Positions 45,204 through 56,098 of a stretch of 64,000 bases of DNA are shown here, piece after piece. The position numbers and the translations under genes were made by a program. The stretch lies in the NCBI GenBank assembly GCA_933207985.1, contig OW240912.1, positions 108,423,665-108,487,664 of the forward strand, given 5' to 3'. Each line of letters starts with the position of its first letter. The stretch's first letter is position 1. Origin of the DNA: Pelobates cultripes. Lineage: Eukaryota; Chordata; Amphibia; Anura; Pelobatidae. The notes below the pieces were generated by a model. That model was not told the origin of the DNA. It saw only the letters and a program-made list of their open reading frames with translations, and searched no databases.

Positions 45204-45900
45204 TACACTTTTGTGTGTGGGTGCTGTATGTGTGTGAGGGTGCTGTGTGTGCTGTATGTGTGAAGGTGCTGTATGTATGTGTGAGGGTGCTGTGTGTGTG
45301 TGCTGTATGTGTGCAGGTGCTGTATGTGTGTGTGGGTGCTGTATGTGCTGTATGTGTGTGAGGGTGCTGCATGTGTGTGCTGTGTGTGTGTGGGTGCTGT
45401 ATGTGTGAAGGTGCTGTATGTATGTGTGTGTGTGTGCTGTGTGTGTGTGCTGTATGTATGTGTGGGTGCTGTGTGTGTGGGTGCTGTGTGTGTGTGCTGT
45501 ATGTGTGTGCTGTATGTGTGCTGTGTGTGTGTGTGTGTGCTGTATGTGTATGGGGTGCTGTGTGTGTGTGTGTGTGCTGTATGTGTATGGGGTGCTGTGT
45601 GTGTGTGTGTGAGGGTGCTGTGTGTGTGTGAGGGTGCTGTGTGTGTGTGTGGATGCTGTATGTGTGAAGGTGCTGTATGTGTGTGCTGTGTGTGTACGTG
45701 TGCTGTATGTGTGTGTGTGTGTGTGAGGGTGCTGTATGTGTGTGTGTGCTGTGTTGCTGTATGTGTGTGCTGTGTGTGTGTGTTGGTGCTGTATGTGTGA
45801 AGGAACTGTATGTGTGTGCTATATGTGTGTGCTGTATGTGTGTGGTGTGTGTGTGTGTGTGTGTGCTGTGTGTGTGGGTGCTGTATGTGTGAAGGTGCTG
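45174..45900. repeat. gtgctgtatgtgtgtg minisatellite, array 1
   Basis: A degenerate array with units of roughly 14-30 bp built from gtgctgtatgtgtgtg and gtgagggtgctgtg. The 264-318 codon frames here encode only His/Thr-rich (- strand) or Cys/Val-rich (+ strand) periodic peptides and should not be annotated as proteins. Confidence 0.92.
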
Positions 45901-46140
45901 TACGCATAGGCGTTCGCACGGGGTGTGCCGGATGTGCCTGGGCACACCCTAATCCCCGCGGCACGCCTATGGATTGAGTCCTGCAGGAACAGCGTTCCTG
46001 CACTTTTTTTTTTTTTTTAGTAGGAACGCTGTTCCTGCAGGCACTCAGCGCCCCCAAAAGCCCTCCTTCCTCCCCCCGTGTTGCCCCTGTCATGAGGGGG
46101 GCAAGAGGTGATGCATCCCCCTTCCTCTCTCCATCTCAGC
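45901..46140. repeat. GC-rich hairpin module, copy A
   Basis: Contains gcacaccctaatccccgcgg, then attgagtcctgcaggaacag. The hairpin tgcaggaacagcgttcctgc pairs with aggaacgctgttcctgcag around a T tract at 46005-46018. The same module is repeated at 47448-47640, so the interior of the element has been duplicated together with its arrays. A complete-looking cataggcg...cgcctatgg unit (45906-45972) at its left edge resembles a small nested copy of the terminus. Confidence 0.8.
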
Positions 46141-46149
46141 CGCGGCGAG

Positions 46150-47447
46150 GGAGCTGTGTGCTCGCTGTGTGTGTGTGCTGCATGAGGGTGGTTTGAGGGT
46201 GATGTGTGTGTGTGTGAGGGTGCTGTTTGTGTGCTGTGTGTGTGTGTGAGGGTGTTTGTGTGTGTGTTTGTTATGGTCCTGTTAGTGTGCTGTGTGAGGG
46301 TGCTGTTTCTGTGCTGTGTTTGAGAGGGTGCTGTATGTGTGAGGGTGCTGTATGTGTGAGGGTGCTGTATGTGTGAGGGTGCTGTATGTGTGAGGGTGCT
46401 GTATGTGTGAGGGTGCTGTGTGTGTGTGTGTGGGTGCTGCGTGTGTGGGTGCTGTATGTGTGAAGGTGCTGTATGTGTGCTGTATGTGTGCTGTGTGTGT
46501 GTGTGAGGTGTTTGTGTGTGTGTTTGTTATGGTCCTGTTAGTGTGCTGTGTGTGTGTGTTTGTGGGGTGCTTTGTTTCTGTGCTGTGTTTGAGGTGCTGT
46601 ATGTGAGGGTGCTGTATGTGGGGTGCTGTATGTGTGTGGGGTGCTGTATGTGTGGGGTGCTGTATGTGTGGGGTGCTGTGTGTGTGTGTGTGTGGGTGCT
46701 GCGTGTGTGGGTGCTGTATGTGTGAAGGTGCTGTATGTGTGCTGTGTGTGTGTGTGTGAGGGGTGTTTGTGTGTGTGTTTGTTATGGTCCTGTTAGTGTG
46801 CTGTGTGTGTGTTTGTGTGGGTGCTGTGTGTGCTGTGTGTGTGGGTGCTGTATGTGTGTACTTGCTGTGTGTGTGTGTGTGTGTGTGTGCTGTATGTGTG
46901 TGGTGTGTGTGGGTGCTGTATGTGTGTGCTGTATGTGTGTGAAGGTACTGTATGTGTGTGTGTGTGCTGTATGAGTGTGCTGTGTGTGTGGGTGCTGTAT
47001 GTGTGTAGGTGCTGCATGTGTGTGCTGTGTGTGTGTGTGGGTGCTGTATGTGTGTAGGTGCTGCATGTGTGTGCTGTGTGTGTGTGGGTGCTGTATGTGT
47101 GAAGGTGCTGTATGTATGTATGTGTGGGTGTGGGTGCTGTGTGTGTGCTGTGTGTGTGGGTGCTGTATGTGTGTACTTGCGGTGTGTGCTGTATGTGTGT
47201 GCTGTATGTGTGTGGTGTGTGTGTGCTGTATGTGTGTGCTGTGTGTGTGCTGTGTGTGTGCTGTGTGGGTGCTGTATGTGGGTGCTGTATGTGTGTGCTG
47301 TATGTGTGTGCTGTATGTGTGTGCTGTATGTGTGTGTGTGTGAGCGTGCTGTATGTGTGTGAGGGTGTTGTATGTGTGTGTGCTGTGTGTGTGTGGGTTC
47401 TGTATGTGTGTGCTGTGTGTGTGGGTGCTGTATGTGTGAAGGTGCTG
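46150..47447. repeat. gtgctgtatgtgtgtg minisatellite, array 2
   Basis: A second, longer array of the same unit, with a higher-order pattern: a block including ttgttatggtcctgttagtgtgctgtg recurs near 46270, 46520 and 46780, about 250-260 bp apart. Confidence 0.9.
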
Positions 47448-47900
47448 TACGCATGGGCACACCCTAATCCCCGCGGCACGCCTCTGGATTGAGTCCTGCA
47501 GGAACAGCGTTCCTGCATTTTTTTTGAGCAGGAAGGCTGTTCCTGCAGGCACTCAGCGCCCCCAAAAGCCTCCCCCCGTGTTGCCCCTGTCACGGGGGGC
47601 GGCAATAGGTGATGGATCCCCCCTCCTCTCTCCATCTCAGCCGCAGCGAGGGAGCTGTGTGCTCTCTGCTTCCTCTTGCCGCAGGCCGTTTGCTGATGCC
47701 GGGAGCCGGAATATGATGTCATATTCCGGCTCCCAGGTACTGTAGACAGCCCGCGCGGCGAGAGGAAGCAGAGAGCACTCAGCTCCCTCGCCGCGGATGA
47801 GATGGAGACAGGAGACAGGCGCCCGCCCCACTGGACCCCAGGGACAAGTCCACGCCAGCACTCCAGGTAGGGAGGCTGGGTGGACATTTTTTTTATTAAA
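47448..47900. repeat. GC-rich module copy B with long palindrome
   Basis: Repeats module A and continues into a large foldback. Arms gcgagggagctgtgtgctct (47646) and agagcactcagctccctcgc (47775) enclose the perfect 34-bp palindrome at 47701-47734 (gggagccggaatatga, centre tg, tcatattccggctccc). Confidence 0.85.
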
Positions 47901-47909
47901 ACATAATAA

Positions 47910-48084
47910 TTTTTATGCGTGTGTCTGTATCTGTGTGTGTGTGTGTGTGTGTCTGTATGTGTCGGTGAATGTGTGTGTGTGTCAGTGAATGTGTGTGTCA
48001 GTGAATGTGTGTGTGTGTATGTGTGTCTGTGAATGTATGAGTGTGTCTGTGTCTGAATGTGTCTGTGAGTGTGTGTGTGTACGC

Positions 48085-48147
<63 letters not shown>

Positions 48148-48150
48148 TAT
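47910..48150. repeat. GT-rich array ending in (TA)n and (CA)n
   Basis: gtgtctgtgaatgtgtgtgt-like units run into (TA)n at 48086-48098 and a (CA)n tract at 48100-48145. Confidence 0.9.
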
Positions 48151-48539
48151 ATTATTTTTTTTGGGGGGGGTGGGAATCTTGGGAGAGTTCCAACACATTA
48201 TTCCACAGGGATCTGAGAGCTGAGTGCCGGCTCTGCTCTATGCCTCCATGGGCCGGCGGGGAGACCAAAGATCTACCTCACCGGCCTACAGCAGCATGGA
48301 GGGAGGCAGGAGAGGACCCAGGGAGCTCTAGCCAGCAGCTCCGCCAGGTTCCTCTCGCGATATCTGAGCGTTGCCACGGCAACGCTAAGATCTCGTGAGA
48401 GTTAACTCTAGCCCCACAGGCTAGAGTTCACTCTCCACTGGACCACCAGGGATGGCACATGGCAGCAAGGATCCCCCTCCCTACAAAAGGTCAGATGGCA
48501 GGGGGGATATTTACTAATCTGCCCCCACCTCCACAGTCC

Positions 48540-48956
48540 CTCCAAACATACAGCACACACACATACAGCACCTACACACATACAGCTTACACACAGCATG
48601 CTCACACACACAGTACACTAACTGCACCCTCACAAACACACACAGCACCTTTAAAAGCACCTTTAAAAAAAAAAAAAAACACTCTCACACACAGCACACT
48701 AACAGCACCCTCACAAACACACACACACAAACAGCACCCACACAAATACACGACACTCACACAAACAGCACCCTCACACACACAGCACCCTCACAGGACA
48801 AACACACACACACAAACACCCTCACACACAAACAGCACTGTCACAAACACACACACACAAACACCCTCACATCACACTAACAGCACCCTCACACACATCA
48901 CACAAACAGCACACACAGCACCCTCACACAGCACACTAACAGCACACACAGCTGTG
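48540..48956. repeat. CA-type minisatellite, opposite orientation
   Basis: Units such as cacacacagcaccctcacaa are the reverse-complement type of arrays 1 and 2 (gtgagggtgctgtgtg). The element therefore carries arrays in inverted orientation near its two ends, matching its inverted subterminal sequences. Confidence 0.9.
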
Positions 48957-48972
48957 TGTGTGTGTGTGTGTG

Positions 48973-49018
<46 letters not shown>

Positions 49019-50147
49019 TATATACATGCGGTGTGTGTTTGTGTTTTAGGGTGCACACCCTAATGCAATAGGCTGCGCACGCCTATGGCTGTATGTGTGT
49101 GTGCTGTGTGTGCTGTATGTGTGAAGGTGCTGCATGAGCCGACAGGGGAGATCCTGAGCCCAGGCACACCCGGCACACCCCGTGCGCACGCCTATGGTCC
49201 CCACAAGCATCATCCATATACCTTCCCAAAATTTCCATAGGGCTTGCATTTTTTAGTTATATTATTTTTAGTTATATTATCTCTCTTTTTACATAAAACT
49301 CATCTAAATCACTTTTCCACCACAGAATCAAATAGAAAAATAGTGTTTAGAGTAAAATAGGTCAGATTTAATTCAACTGCAAATTAACTTTTGTATGCTT
49401 TATAAAGTGAAGCAAAAACAGAAAGTAAGAGAAGAAAAAGGTGCTCTGTGCAATTAGGCGCTTAACAATAATATATAAATAGAACAGCAGCTCAAACACG
49501 CATGCAGGTATCCCAATCCTACACAAACACAATGTGAAAGAAAAAAGTGAACTTAGTGGATCGTACTACCACCAAAAGATCACTCAGTGGAGCGCTAAAT
49601 ATCAAATTCTTACCCCTATTGGAATAACGTATATATCACTTTAAGGGGCAGACAGCATAATAAAATCTACAACAAGAAAATACACATCATAGTGCAGTAT
49701 GCTTGTAAGGTGTGAATGGAGTGGAAGAAGATGTATGTCCAACTCACATGGTAAAGAGCCTGGAGATTGGCTCAAATCACAACAGCTGAGGTATGTTTGG
49801 TAATACCAGACCTTCTCCAGATATACAGCTCACAACATATGTGGATAAAAAAGGACAAAAATCCTAGTGCAAGTATGTTTAAAATAAACAAGTGGTCACA
49901 TATAACAGTGCATGAATGTGCTCACCTGGAATAGAGCCAATTGTACTAGGCTCTATGTATAAGCGTGTGGTGCCTTTAAGGGAGGCACTACCCTTCTTTA
50001 GAAAATGCAGGAAGCAGTTGAAGATCCACTACCAGATGTATAAGGTAAAAGTAACAATTTATTAAAAAAAAAAAACAATTAAGCAAAGTAAAACTGTATA
50101 TACAGATACCAAAAAGTAAAAGTCTCTGGGGTGGTCTTCCTTGGAGT

Positions 50148-50186
50148 TCCGAGACGCGTTTTCGCCGTGGGGCTTTCTCAATCGGA
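50148..50186 (-). ncRNA. degenerate hammerhead-like motif, left Penelope copy
   Basis: On the - strand tccgattgagaaagccccac is followed by ggcgaaaacgcgtctcgga. A GCC/GGC stem is closed by CCAC, followed by GAAA and a GCGTC that resembles the cleavage site, and outer arms TCCGA/TCGGA can pair. Penelope-like elements are known to carry type I hammerhead ribozymes. The CUGANGA box is not canonical here (about two changes), so activity is doubtful. Confidence 0.4.
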
Positions 50187-50762
50187 TGAATCTGCTTCCT
50201 GAATGGGCGATGTTTAAATGTTGGCGCCGTCCGTCTGATTGGACGTGCTGATTGCCGGGTAGCCAATCGTAATGCATGGAATGTGGAGGTGTGTCTCACA
50301 GCTGACGGTCGTGAGTCCGGGAGCTCAAAACCCGGAAGTACCATGAAGTGTAGCCAATCTCACGTGGTTAACTGACGTTGTCATTTGGAGCATGTTCAGT
50401 GGTTACTAAGCTGTCCGAGGAGCCATCTTGGTTATGGGCAATAGCTCCATAGTTAGATCCGTTTTTTAAAAGTCCAATATTGCATAAAGAGTCCCATATT
50501 AATAGTAATATATAAAATAAAAAGCAAAAAGAACATGGTTATACATAGCAGAATAATAATATTAAGCATATATACATAAAGGGACTATTGACTCTCATTA
50601 TATGCTTGCAATCAAAAGGGAAATGTGCTAAAAACAGAAAAAAAAAAAAGGCAATCAGATGATTGAAAAAAAGGTGGCACAACACATGTCAGTGAATGAA
50701 GTGGATAAGCAGTGCCAACTGATCTAAAAACATACATAAAAGATCCAATTAAAATTTAAGTC

Positions 50763-51617
50763 TTATCTTAAAAAGTGGCAAAGCTCAAAATCATTATTTA
50801 AACCATATGGTTGTAAACTGTTTAAATTAAAGATCCACTTCATTTCCATTTGTCCCATCTTTTTAATGGTATCATCACCTCTCCAATTAAGGTGAACTCT
50901 CTGGATTCCCAAAAAAGTCATCTGATTTGGATCACTATTGTGTTTGATTTTAAAATGTAGTGATAGACTATGTTTGGTATATCCATTTCTGACATTGCGT
51001 ACATGTTCTTGTATCCTGACTTGCAAGGGGCGAGTAGTGCGTCCTATATAGACAAGATTGCAGGTGCATTTAATCATATAAATTACATGTTTGGTGTGAC
51101 ATGTAATGATTTCTTTAATTATAAACTTTTGATCTTTATCATGAGGGTGTTGGAAATTTTTTATATGGCGTTTAGAACTTTTTGTGTTTTTACAAGCACC
51201 ACAAATTCCACATCCATAAAAACCACTACTTTCATTGAATGGATTTCCTTTAATGTTTTTCTTCAATGAAGAATGGTTTTGAGTCAAATTACATTTTAAA
51301 TTGGGGACACCCCTATAGACGAGTTTTGGTCTGTCTGGAAGAATTTGTTTTAGAACCTCATCACTTTTTAAAATGGACCAATGTTTATTTAAAATTTTCT
51401 TGAGTTGATTACTTTGACAATTAAAATCACTTATAAATGGCACATTATCCCAATTCATATTTGATGGTTTATTTTTGTACTGGATCAATGATTCTCTATC
51501 CTGCAGATTGACTTCATGGAGGGCCTTTTTAAGAAGTGAATTGTCATAGCCCTTATCGCTAAAGTCACCAATAATTCTTTGTGCTTGTTCGCAGAACTTT
51601 TCATTATCTGTACAGTT
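50763..51617 (-). pseudogene. Penelope C-terminal linker and GIY-YIG endonuclease, left copy
   Basis: From about 51614 to 50763 the frame matches the right copy without an amino-acid difference over 284 residues. It contains the cysteine-rich linker FYGCGICGACKNTKSSKR and the GIY-YIG core VIYMIKCTCNLVYIGRTT, with R and EH downstream (RPLQVRIQEH). It also has the C-terminal MEMKWIFNLNSLQPYGLN. The RT part is separated by the LTR-like insertion and then cut at the dimer junction. The open frame extends 39 codons into the insertion; those codons are not Penelope. Confidence 0.9.
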
Positions 51618-52959
51618 TGTGGGGATATTTATGGGATAATAATAGTAACAGTGAGAATTGCCCACTAATTCAATTCTCAGATCCCAAAGAACGTTTATCG
51701 TGTTAAGTGGAAAGTATTTCATATAAATAATCACAATGTATAAAAATAGATTTTATTTATGATAACCAATAATTAACAAATAATATTATGTAACATGCAT
51801 GACAATAATCAATGAATATTCAGTATAAAATTATATGCAATACAAAGAAATGGGTATTACGTTACAATGGCTAAATAGCATTTCCTGTCAAGAATTATTT
51901 ATGACTATCTTTAACACAGGCTGAAAGTGAAACTTTTCACAGAAGAACAGAATTCCTCAGAGTGCAGCGTAAGGTCGTAAAGTTTAGCAGACAGTTAGAA
52001 TAACCCTTTCAATGCTGGCTAGATCTCCTAGGTAGTTAAGATCTATTCTTATGTAATTTTAAATAAAATAAAATTTAACCCAGTTCATTAGTCATTTTCT
52101 TAAAATCATCCAATAAGAGAATTTACCACATTATATAAGCAGATTTTTAATTTGTCTAAAAGATATCTATCTTAATTTAGAGCAAATCAATACACCTGGA
52201 TAAAAACAGCGGTATGCTAACACGTGATAATATCACATCAATATATAATTATTCTTAATTCCACCTGCAGAATGGAATGTTTATAACTATATATTCTTAG
52301 TTAACTAAGATTTCTTAATATGGAAATCTGACCGTGCTTTATCCAGTCATATATAATGCTATTAATATAATTTAATTAATTTAATTAATTAAATGAAACC
52401 AGTATAATTACCAGTTGAGTAGATATTTCATCCGATTGGTAGTCTCTCTGCATGGAGGTGTTGGTTAGAAAGTCAGTAAATTCTAAGTGTTAGAGTTTTA
52501 GGAGTAGAGTGTTAGTCTCAGATGTTGTCCGAGTTGGAATCCCCAAACTTCCAATTCCTCTCTCCTCTCCTTTGCATATCTTGCATCTGCCTCCTCTCGT
52601 CTCGTCTATGCTATCTTCCCTTTGTCTTAACTTTTAAAGGGCCAGACTCTCTGTACGTCATCGGTTGATAACCCAATAGAAGCACTAGAGGTGTGGTTAT
52701 CTTCCAGATCGCAAATTAGGTATTTGGTCTGTAGAGGGCAGTCTTGTCCCACTAAACATACCTATCCAGGAAAGAGTTAACTTTTCCTGGTGGCTATTTT
52801 GACGTCATTTTGGCCTATCTAGATAGTGGCTATAACTTACGTATCCTTCAAAGATCAAAGGGGTTCTTAAATTTTGTCCAGACTATGTGTCTGCAAATCT
52901 GAGTTTTTTTCTGATATGGCAGATCATGAACTAAGTTTACCCTTTTCCATACAATGGTG

Positions 52960-52998
<39 letters not shown>

Positions 52999-53285
52999 GT
53001 TAAATTTTATTATTTAATCTTCTCTGTCACAATTGTCTGGGTTTAGATTTGATTATATTCCATTAGCATTAGACAGTCTGTCCAACCCCCTTCCTTATCA
53101 CTTGGCTTGTATATACTATGCATTCCTCAGCTCTGGGAAAGTGGTTAGCTTACAGATAGAAATACTGTGTCTCTTTGTTAACTTGAAATAACAAAATGGA
53201 GTCTGGTCTGTTCAGAGTGACTCAGAATATACACTTTTAGTTTCTATCATAGCACAAAATGTCTGCCGATATAAATACCCTGACA
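51618..53285. mobile_element. 1668-bp TG...CA insertion, likely solo LTR
   Basis: Starts TGTGGGGATATTTATG and ends TAAATACCCTGACA, bounded by AGTT at 51614-51617 and 53286-53289. Removing it rejoins the Penelope frame RIKRN-CTDNEKF exactly as in the right copy. The ends form a short imperfect inverted repeat (TGTGGGGATATTTAT / TGTCAGGGTATTTAT). It is AT-rich with no coding region and has a (TA)n tract at 52966-52994. A solo LTR fits the TG/CA ends and 4-bp duplication. The family is unnamed. Confidence 0.82.
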
Positions 53286-53613
53286 AGTTCCTCTTAATCC
53301 TCATGAGTTGAGATTTTGGGGCATTTAGAAGCCATGGAGAATAATGACAGCTATTTCCTTGGATATAGCTATTTACATCAATTTTCTTAAAAAATGTGCT
53401 CGTTTTAATTACATTATTTTCTATATATATATTGAGGTCTAAAAAGCTAACGTTTTCTTTAAAACGTTAGCTTTTTAGACCTCAATATATATATAGAAAA
53501 TAATGTAATTAAAACGAGCACATTTTTTAAGAAAATTGATGTAAATAGCTGTCATTATTCTCCATGGTTTCTAAATGCCCCAAAATCTCAACTCATGAGG
53601 ATTAAGAGGAACT
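53286..53613. repeat. palindromic junction of the Penelope dimer
   Basis: Left arm 53286-53456 (171 bp) and right arm 53461-53613 (153 bp) are reverse complements separated by cttt. The arms encode the end of the Penelope RT region, read outward: VSFLDLNIYIENN, FFKKIDVNS, LLNAPKSQLMRIKRN. The right arm lacks 18 bp (in frame) that the left arm keeps (YIQGNS), a deletion between two aatagc repeats. A near-perfect 300-bp hairpin is predicted. Confidence 0.92.
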
Positions 53614-54464
53614 GTACAGATAATGAAAAGTTCTGCGAACAAGCACAAAGAATTATTGGTGACTTTAGCGATAAGGGCTATGACAATTCACTTCTTAAAA
53701 AGGCCCTCCATGAAGTCAATCTGCAGGATAGAGAATCATTGATCCAGTACAAAAATAAACCATCAAATATGAATTGGGATAATGTGCCATTTATAAGTGA
53801 TTTTAATTGTCAAAGTAATCAACTCAAGAAAATTTTAAATAAACATTGGTCCATTTTAAAAAGCGATGAGGTTCTAAAACAAATTCTTCCAGACAGACCA
53901 AAACTCGTCTATAGGGGTGTCCCCAATTTAAAATGTAATTTGACTCAAAACCATTCTTCATTGAAGAAAAACATTAAAGGAAATCCATTCAATGAAAGTA
54001 GTGGTTTTTATGGATGTGGAATTTGTGGTGCTTGTAAAAACACAAAAAGTTCTAAACGCCATATAAAAAATTTCCAACACCCTCATGATAAAGATCAAAA
54101 GTTTATAATTAAAGAAATCATTACATGTCACACCAAACATGTAATTTATATGATTAAATGCACCTGCAATCTTGTCTATATAGGACGCACTACTCGCCCC
54201 TTGCAAGTCAGGATACAAGAACATGTACGCAATGTCAGAAATGGATATACCAAACATAGTCTATCACTACATTTTAAAATCAAACACAATAGTGATCCAA
54301 ATCAGATGACTTTTTTGGGAATCCAGAGAGTTCACCTTAATTGGAGAGGTGATGATACCATTAAAAAGATGGGACAAATGGAAATGAAGTGGATCTTTAA
54401 TTTAAACAGTTTACAACCATATGGTTTAAATAATGATTTTGAGCTTTGCCACTTTTTAAGATAA
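53461..54464 (+). pseudogene. Penelope RT end plus GIY-YIG endonuclease, right copy
   Basis: The frame is open from the dimer centre through NVSFLDLNIYIENN and LMRIKRNCTDNEKFC to the stop at 54464. The GIY-YIG nuclease motif and cysteine-rich linker are intact and identical to the left copy. The RT catalytic motifs upstream are missing, so it is a 5'-truncated pol. The nearest ATG (53595, MRIKRN) is only a consequence of truncation. In full elements this nuclease opens target DNA for RT priming. Confidence 0.9.
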
Positions 54465-55033
54465 GACTTAAATTTTAATTGGATCTTTTATGTATGTTTT
54501 TAGATCAGTTGGCACTGCTTATCCACTTCATTCACTGACATGTGTTGTGCCACCTTTTTTTCAATCATCTGATTGCCTTTTTTTTTTTTTAGCACATTTC
54601 CCTTTTGATTGCAAGCATATAATGAGAGTCAATAGTCCCTTTATGTATATATGCTTAATATTATTATTCTGCTATGTATAACCATGTTCTTTTTGCTTTT
54701 TATTTTATATATTACTATTAATATGGGACTCTTTATGCAATATTGGACTTTTAAAAAACGGATCTAACTATGGAGCTATTGCCCATAACCAAGATGGCTC
54801 CTCGGACAGCTTAGTAACCACTGAACATGCTCCAAATGACAACGTCAGTTAACCACGTGAGATTGGCTACACTTCATGGTACTTCCGGGTTTTGAGCTCC
54901 CGGACTCACGACCGTCAGCTGTGAGATACACCTCCACATTCCATGCATTACGATTGGCTACCCGGCAATCAGCACGTCCAATCAGACGGACGGCGCCAAC
55001 ATTTAAACATCGCCCATTCAGGAAGCAGATTCA

Positions 55034-55072
55034 TCCGATTGAGAAAGCCCCACGGCGAAAACGCGTCTCGGA
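55034..55072 (+). ncRNA. degenerate hammerhead-like motif, right Penelope copy
   Basis: Mirror copy of the motif at 50148-50186: tccgattgagaaagccccac followed by ggcgaaaacgcgtctcgga. Both copies keep the same changes in the CUGANGA box, so these are family features or predate the dimer. Confidence 0.4.
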
Positions 55073-55703
55073 ACTCCAAGGAAGACCACCCCAGAGACTT
55101 TTACTTTTTGGTATCTGTATATACAGTTTTACTTTGCTTAATTGTTTTTTTTTTTTTTTTAATAAATTGTTACTTTTACCTTATACATCTGGTAGTGGAT
55201 CTTCAACTGCTTCCTGCATTTTCTAAAGAAGGGTAGTGCCTCCCTTAAAGGCACCACACGCTTATACATAGAGCCTAGTACAATTGGCTCTATTCCAGGT
55301 GAGCACATTCATGCACTGTTATATGTGACCACTTGTTTATTTTAACATACTTGCACTAGGATTTTTGTCCTTTTTTATCCACATATGTTGTGAGCTGTAT
55401 ATCTGGAGAAGGTCTGGTATTACCAAACATACCTCAGCTGTTGTGATTTGAGCCAATCTCCAGGCTCTTTACCATGTGAGTTGGACATACATCTTCTTCC
55501 ACTCCATTCACACCTTACAAGCATACTGCACTATGATGTGTATTTTCTTGTTGTAGATTTTATTATGCTGTCTGCCCCTTAAAGTGATATATACGTTATT
55601 CCAATAGGGGTAAGAATTTGATATTTAGCGCTCCACTGAGTGATATTTTGGTGGTAGTACGATCCACTAAGTTCACTTTTTTCTTTCACAGAAAGTAAGA
55701 GAA

Positions 55704-56098
55704 CTCTATGTGCAAAAAATCAGAAAATAAATAACTTCCACTTTCGTTAGTTCCTGCTCAGGGCTTAAAAAAACATGTTTGCTCACTTGTTCCACTACAG
55801 AGAGATCCTATACCATTTGCACATCAGACTGACCCCACCCATAAGGGCATTTCAGATTCGAAATGCCAGCAAGTTCCTTCTGCACAAGAGATGCAGTAAC
55901 CCTGGATGATTGGCCCTGCCTCCTTTAGGCCTCATCAGTAAGATGTTTTACAGATTGGTTTTGTTTTACATAGTTTTACTTGACTTGCTCTACTACAAAA
56001 AACATATTTTTTAAGCAGCAAAGTCTCCTGGAAAGTCTTACAATCCCTATCTCACTGAGATTTGTAGAAAACCATTTGTAAGATCCATAACTTGTGAC
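55704..56098. other. non-coding intron-like DNA
   Basis: No gene or repeat that I can name between the Penelope dimer and the next hAT-like terminus. Confidence 0.6.

Larger units (their letters stand above)
45113..49196. mobile_element. 4.1 kb hAT-bounded element rich in minisatellites
   Basis: The termini are CATAGGCGTGCGCA at 45113 and TGCGCACGCCTATG ending at 49196. Flanking 8-bp direct repeats GTCCCCAC lie at 45105-45112 and 49197-49204. A longer subterminal pair also inverts: gcctattgcattagggtgtgcaccctaa near 45126 and its complement near 49046. About two thirds of the interior is tandem array. No transposase frame is present; long frames on either strand are translations of CACACA/GTGTGT repeats. 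Confidence 0.9.
49434..55687. mobile_element. head-to-head Penelope-like element dimer, 16-bp TSD
   Basis: Two 5'-truncated copies of one Penelope-like retroelement face away from a 4-bp spacer (53457-53460). The left copy is on the - strand (53456 down to 49434) and the right copy on the + strand (53461 to about 55687). The whole block is flanked by ACAGAAAGTAAGAGAA at 49418-49433 and 55688-55703. One pair of target repeats around both copies implies a single integration of an inverted dimer. The left copy carries an extra ~119 bp at its 3' end and a 1.67 kb insertion. Confidence 0.9.

Noticed and set aside
45294..45800. Cysteine/valine-rich + strand frames in the same arrays
   Set aside because: Same artefact on the opposite strand; the peptide period equals the DNA repeat unit.
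45137..47552. Very long open frames on the - strand (318, 264, 392, 449, 256 codons) rich in His-Thr-Gln
   Set aside because: They are translations of CACACA-type minisatellites whose period avoids stops in several frames at once. No start context, domains or composition of a real protein.
50970..51269. 99-codon + strand frame, identical to 54257-53958 on the - strand
   Set aside because: It is the antisense of the Penelope endonuclease gene; its conservation follows from the dimer.
51618..51734. N-terminal 39 codons of the left Penelope frame (MIIYMKYFPLN...)
   Set aside because: They are encoded by the LTR-like insertion and are absent from the right copy.
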